From contig NC_057769.1 in NCBI RefSeq assembly GCF_010389155.1, forward strand, positions 15,686,735 through 15,750,734: a stretch of DNA of 64,000 bases, read 5' to 3'. The DNA comes from Erigeron canadensis (Eukaryota > Streptophyta > Magnoliopsida > Asterales > Asteraceae). Shown here in pieces: positions 59,217 to 64,000 of the stretch. Below the pieces are notes generated by a model that saw nothing but the letters and a program-made list of their open reading frames with translations, searched no databases and was not told the origin of the DNA. Positions within the stretch are counted from its first letter, which is position 1. Each line of letters starts with the position of its first letter. The position numbers and the translations under genes were made by a program.

Positions 59217-62200
59217 TTGACTAGCAATCCTAACTGCAAATTCTCATTGTGCCCAGATTGCCTTAATTTCAAGGAACTGCTAGCTAATAAAGGTAACTTA
59301 TTTCATGTAATATTTGATTTATTTATGTTTGATGTACTTATTAATACATGTATGAGTGATTCTAGTTCTATGATTCATGTTATCAACTCTATAAGGGAGT
59401 TCCATACAATCCAGAAGCTATCAAATGACCAAAGAAAGCTTAGAGTTGGAAGGGTTGATCTCTTATATGTCGAAACCATGGAGACTTATGATTTACATAT
59501 AAACACTTGAAAGTGTATTAGACTAGTGGATACCTTATGTGTACCGAGAATTTCTCGGAACCTTGTATCTATTTCTCTAGTTTAAGACCTTGAAAATTAT
59601 GTAATTATTCATGGTTACGACGAGATTGTCATTACTCATAATAATGGATTTCTTGGTCATGTTTCTTTGATGAATTGTTGTGTAAGTTAGAACTAGATCA
59701 TAATTTCTCACAGTCTTTGTTGTCTCCTAATATTGATGACATAACTAAAACAAAGATAAAATCACCTAAATAATTAGAGAATTCCTCCATAATGTGGCAT
59801 AAACATCTTGGTCACATTTCACGAGTTTTCATGATACGACTCATAAATGATGGAATATTGCATTCTCTTGACTTTTGTGATTTTGAAACATGTATTCAAT
59901 GGCTTAAGGGATTAAGAAAGGAGCCACTAGAAGTTCCAACTTGTTGGAAATAATTCACTCTGATGTTAGTGGCCCCAATCCCGCATCCATGCATCATTTA
60001 TTAGAATCATTAACGATTATTCACATTATATGCACCTATATTTGATCTGAACCCTTAGAGACTTTTATTGATCTTATAACTTTGGTTTTAAACCAACTTG
60101 ATCATAAAATAAAAGTTGTGAGATCAGATAGAAGAGGTGAGTATTATGGTTGACATATTGATATTGGTTAAGCTCTTAATCCTTTCCATAACTTTTGAAA
60201 GGAACAAGACATAGGTAACCAATATACCATGTTTGGTTCTCCTCAACAAAATTTTATGTTGCTAAAAGGAGAAATAGAACCTTAATGGACATGGTGAAAA
60301 GTATGTTTGTCAACACTAACTTACCTACTTTCCTTTGGACTATGGTCTTACGCACAACTGTTCATATACTCAATGAGAGTTCCATTAGAATCTGTCCTTA
60401 AGACTCCTGAACAGAAAAGAAACTGAGTCTAAAATATATGAACGTATGAGGCTGTTCTGCCAAAACATAACTCAATAACCCTAACTTAAAGAAACTGAAT
60501 CCTAAATCCCTTACCTGTTTCTTTATCGGTTATTAATTTTACTGTCTTTCCTACACTATTAGCATTATTGACACGTAGCATGTCACATTTCTTGAGAACT
60601 AAGAGATCAGTGGGAGCACGACAAATCATAACTTAAGATTTGCAGGAAGTACAAGAAACGGGGGGAACCACTCGTCGGTTATTATTACTCCTCCGATAAC
60701 TCCTCTTGTACCCAACGCTGCTCCTAATGTCACTGATCTGTCTTCTCCTAATCCTCCTAATCAGGATACTACTAATGTTAAAGCATCTTATTAATAATGC
60801 TAAAGCATCTTCATTACTAAACCTAAAAATCAACTCAGGAGATCATCTAGGTCACTCATGACCATAAAATTTGATGATTTCATAACTTACTGAAGTTGAG
60901 GGCATTGGAAAGCTTACTAAGCTTATTCCTTATTAAGAAGCCATTAATAGCGATCAGGCCACTTAGTGGAAAGAAGCCATAATTTGAGAGCTTAATTCCA
61001 TATAGCATAATGACATTTGGGACTTGGTTGAATTATAAGTTGTAAGTGGATCTTCAAAACCAAATTAGACCCGAATGGAAACGTCACACGCTATAAGGCC
61101 ATAACCATTTGCGAAGGGCTTTACTCAAAATGAAGGAATCAATTATCAAGAGACCTTATCTCATGTCTCATAAATATTCCTTAAGGATCATCATGACATT
61201 CGTATCTCATTATGATTTAGAGTTACATTAGATGGATGTCAAGACCACTTTCCAGAATGGAAACTTGCAATAAGACGAATACATGTGAACCTAAAGTTCC
61301 ATAAGGTAAAGAGCACATGATCTGCAAGTTGAAAAAGTCCATATACGGGTTGAAGCAAGCATCACTAAAATGGTACGTTAAGTTTAATGAAGTCATAAGA
61401 GGACAAGACTTCCTAAGAAAATCAAGTGGATTAATGCACCTATCTCAAGATCAGTGGGAGTAAATTTACAATCTTTGTTTTGCACGTGGATGATATACTT
61501 GCAAGTAACAACTTGGATATGTTGCATGAGTCGAAGCGTTTACTTTTCGCAGAATGTCGACATAAAAGATCTCGGTGATGCCTTTAATGTCACAGGTATT
61601 GAAATATATCGGGATAGGCGTAATGATGTTCTAGTTCTTTCTCAAAAGGCTTATATTGAACATATCATAGAACGCCATAACATGCAACACTACACACCCA
61701 CTATAGATCTATTAGTAAAAGGAAATGTATGTGATTGTTTCCAAAGTCTGAACATTGAGATTAAAGAAAGGGCAAATGAGGATGATACCTTACTCATAAG
61801 TAGTTGAGAGCATTATGTACGCTCAGGTCTGTACTAGTTCAGATATCGCTTACATTACCGGTATGCTTGGGAGTTAACTATTTAATCCCATAATAGCACA
61901 CTGAAAAGCAGCTAAAGGTTCTACGATATCTTCGTAGGACCAAAGACTACATATTAGTTTATAGAAGAAGTGACAACTTAGAAGTAGTGGGATGTTTTAA
62001 TTCCAATAAGAAATCTACTTATGGATGTATATTTATGATTAGCTGGCAAACCTATCTTTTGACGGAGTCATAAGTAGAAACTGACTGCAACGTCTACCAT
62101 GATGTCTGAACGTTCATAATTTCATGTCATGAGATGTTGTTAAAGAACCTGGTCAGTGGACTCGAAAGTCATCAACTTTATTATTAGGCCATTGAAGCTT

Positions 62201-62440
62201 TACTGTGATAACTCAGCTACCGTAATTCTTTGAACAGTAACAGTTCAACTGGAGCTGAGATGTATATCGATACAAAGTATTTGTTTTACGTGGACGGATT
62301 GAGGAAAATGTTCTTTGTATTGAGTACATAAGTACACATAATATGCTACTAGATCCAATGACCGAAGGTCTTTCTCCTAAAATCTTCGTAGGATACGTAT
62401 CGAAGATGAGGCTTACTAAAAGACCCATTATGATAGCATG
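59217..62440 (+). pseudogene. Element A pol, heavily broken
   Basis: Recognisable pieces in copia order: protease region 59350-59600 (KLSNDQRKLRVGRVDLLYVE, CIRLVDTLCVPRISRNLVS), gag-pre-integrase near 59790 (MWHKHLGHIS), integrase core pieces 59950-60300 (HSDVSGPNP, VVRSDRRGEYYG), RT at about 60950-61550 ([19 protein letters not shown]), RT end and RNase H at 61550-62430 (IKDLGDAFNVTGIEIYRDRR, CKVLRYLRRTKDY-like). Nearly every segment has stops or frame changes. Decay is much heavier than in element C. Confidence 0.85.
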
Positions 62441-62752
62441 TTGTACTTATTGGTCATTATTATTATGTTAATGAAAAATTTTCCTCCTTGTTCAGATTTT
62501 GTTTGTCTATTAGTTACACTTCGAGCGCATAACAGTGTAAAGACATTACATAACAAAATTTGTCTTAGTCAATTGATCATTGCTTATTAGTTTTAAATTT
62601 GAGTCATAGTTTGACTAGTGGGGGTCCCGAGTTGATGTTCTTCTCTACGACTGTACTTATTGGCTATGATTTCGGTTTAAAACAAAATGAGTATTATTCC
62701 GGAACTTATTTGAATACTCATAGATAAATGATCGCTTGGTCAAGTGGGAGAA

Positions 62753-63215
62753 TGTTGGAACCACGTTAGGGTGACCGTCACTGATCATGTGTCATTCCTG
62801 ATATGAAAATTGACGATAACTGAAATCCCTATGTCTAGTAAATATATAATGGGCTTATTTACTCTCAGAGACGTAGTATAGGGTTTTCCCATTAGGTGAT
62901 TGTAAGCTAAAAGGACTAATGATGCACACATTAAACACCAAAGGGGTTGAATGTGTAAATACTCTTCTTATAAATAGAGAGTCATTAACCCTAAGTTAAG
63001 GTTAATCCCAACACATAATAAACCCTAAAGTTCGTGTGGGTATTCCTCTCAAATTCGTGCATCATGTTCCAGCCGAATTACTCATCCCATTATTACTCAA
63101 TCACCTTGTTATGGGAACCCGAAATCAATAGCAATTATGCTTTAATGTTCTTACAGGTTTCATAGGATGATTGGAGATGTTTTATCACTCGAATCGAATC
63201 ATGTTTACTCCAACA
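62753..63215 (+). repeat. Element A 3' LTR
   Basis: 463-bp intact LTR, TGTTGGAACC to CTCCAACA, with polypurine CAAGTGGGAGAA just before it and GAAGC after it. It shows what the uninterrupted 5' LTR looked like. Confidence 0.93.
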
Positions 63216-63220
63216 GAAGC

Positions 63221-63411
63221 ATGTCAATACCATTCCCACAGTTAGCTCTTAAAACCCGATGAACCCCGACACCTTTAACTTTAATTGAATCGATAGCTTT
63301 CACAATTTTGCTCCAGGATCTAGAAATCTGGTGGTTAACCGGAAAAGAATCCCATCCTATTCTCTTTTCATGGATTTCTAGAATCACAGAATCACTTCCT
63401 TCCATAGGCTA
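63221..63411 (-). pseudogene. LINE (L1-type) ORF2, part 2
   Basis: Minus-strand sequence encodes KRIGWDSFPVNHQISRSWSK, IVKAIDSIKVKGVGVHRV and GNGID, matching the region between RT and the zinc-binding end of plant LINE ORF2. It continues, across element A, into 32907 and downward. The LINE is 5'-truncated near 63411. Frames differ across the junction, so it was probably already decayed. Confidence 0.75.
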
Positions 63412-63438
63412 TGTTACATAACAAATAATAAGTAGTAG

Positions 63439-63622
63439 TGTTAATATGTTGTAATAGTTCAGGGGCTTATATTGTCAAGTTAGAAAGAAAGGTTGTTAGG
63501 TCGGTTAGGAGTTATAATCAGTGTATATATAGATACATATGGGAATGAATTGAGGCAGACATAAATTTGATAAACTCTCTCTTCTTCTCCAAATATTCTC
63601 TTCTATGATTTCATCCCTATCA
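63439..63622 (+). repeat. 5' LTR of a further retroelement
   Basis: A short (184 bp) TGTTAATATG...CCTATCA block with a GTGTATATATAGAT TATA-like signal, directly followed by a primer-site-like TGGTATCCAGAGCC (63625-63638). The partner LTR is outside the window. Confidence 0.65.
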
Positions 63623-63851
63623 ATTGGTATCCAGAGCCATCGATCCTCCGGCGTGCTTTCGGTTCCAACTCCGATTAGGTTTCCGATTAAGATTCCAGCG
63701 ACTACTTGATTCTCTTTCTCCTTAAAATCAGTAGTAATTGGAACTCTTGTTCGCCTTCTTTTTTGTGAGATTATCTCCGTGGAACTTTTCTTCTCCGGTG
63801 AACTATCCGATTAAAAAAAAAATTCCATTGAAGAAATTAGGGTAACTAGTA

Positions 63852-64000
63852 ATGGAGCGATTAATTGCATTCAACCAGGAAGGTGCTCTTACTGATTACT
63901 GTAATAAGTTTCGGCAATTATTCAATCAGGTTAGAAATTCTGAAGAAATCTCCGAATTTTACGGTATATATCTGTTCATTTGTGGTCTAGAACCTGAAAT
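63852..64000 (+). CDS. gag: Retroelement gag, start only (cut by window edge)
   Basis: From ATG at 63852 the frame stays open to the window end (49 codons): GALTDYCNKFRQLFNQV, then a run ending LFICGLEPE. This matches the retrotransposon gag domain, in which an LxxYxxxFxxL block is followed by FxxGLxPE. The initiating ATG is in frame 215 bp after the primer site. An upstream start cannot be excluded. The element's class cannot be decided from this piece. Confidence 0.65.
   Translation, partial: MERLIAFNQEGALTDYCNKFRQLFNQVRNSEEISEFYGIYLFICGLEPE

Larger units (their letters stand above)
32908..63215 (+). mobile_element. Element A: Ty1/copia retrotransposon, host to nested insertions
   Basis: The flanking duplication is GAAGC at 32903-32907 and 63216-63220. 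The 5' LTR is split by element B (32908-33035 and 42709-43042, 462 bp in total); the 3' LTR is 62753-63215. The tRNA-Met primer site TGGTATCAGAGC is at 43045-43056 and a polypurine tract CAAGTGGGAGAA abuts the 3' LTR. The pol region lies at about 59200-62440 and is heavily broken. By eye the LTRs differ at roughly 5% of sites. Insertions inside A: B, a solo LTR at 43993-45273, a probable one at 45573-46221, and element C. Confidence 0.93.

Overview
This is an AT-rich eudicot nuclear fragment dominated by transposable elements. The evidence for a plant is intron-containing host genes with plant-type products, Ty1/copia elements primed with an initiator tRNA-Met site, a MuDR-type Mutator-like element (MULE), a tRNA-derived SINE and Helitron-like termini. 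The style of the repeats suits an Asteraceae-like genome, but that is only an impression.

Two intact-looking host genes are present. At 11740-15957 (minus) is a three-exon aspartic protease resembling apoplastic AED3 (446 aa). At 20477-28536 (plus) is an eight-exon, MORN-repeat phosphatidylinositol 4-phosphate 5-kinase (731 aa). Both have introns inflated by SINEs, MITE-like foldbacks and copies of one dispersed Helitron-like repeat family.

Left part (1-11.7 kb): a Helitron 3' end at 1802, then a complete MULE at 2760-9690 bounded by a perfect 9-bp target duplication and ~100-bp terminal inverted repeats. It carries a decayed transposase gene and, convergent to it, an apparently intact two-exon gene for a small GRF-type zinc-finger protein with a C-terminal membrane segment. 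A solo-LTR-like insert lies between them.

Middle (16-31.7 kb): a gypsy reverse transcriptase fragment, three foldback elements (18.3, 18.9 and 30.0 kb, the last with a perfect 9-bp target duplication), the PIP5K gene, and a solo LTR at 31021-31725.

Right half (32-63.4 kb): a nest of retroelements that can be unpicked from target duplications. A LINE (minus) was split by copia element A (32908-63215, TSD GAAGC). A's 5' LTR was split by copia element B (33036-42703, minus, TSD GTATA), which itself contains a 2-kb gypsy-type solo LTR (38433-40477, TSD ATAAT). A's interior was also hit by a solo LTR (43993-45273, TSD ATAAT), probably another (45573-46221), and by a 12-kb Sirevirus-like copia element C (46240-58382, TSD CTTAG). 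The window ends in the 5' LTR and start of gag of another retroelement (63439 onward).

The most unusual signals are in the LTR elements. Element C has three 56-bp tandem repeats just after pol, each able to form a 9-bp hairpin with compensatory changes between copies. Its leader holds repeated GACGATC/GATCGTC hairpins, its Gag extension has TQT motifs spaced exactly 12 residues, and its 3' region has several polypurine tracts. Element A has an array of TGACGTCA palindromes in its leader.
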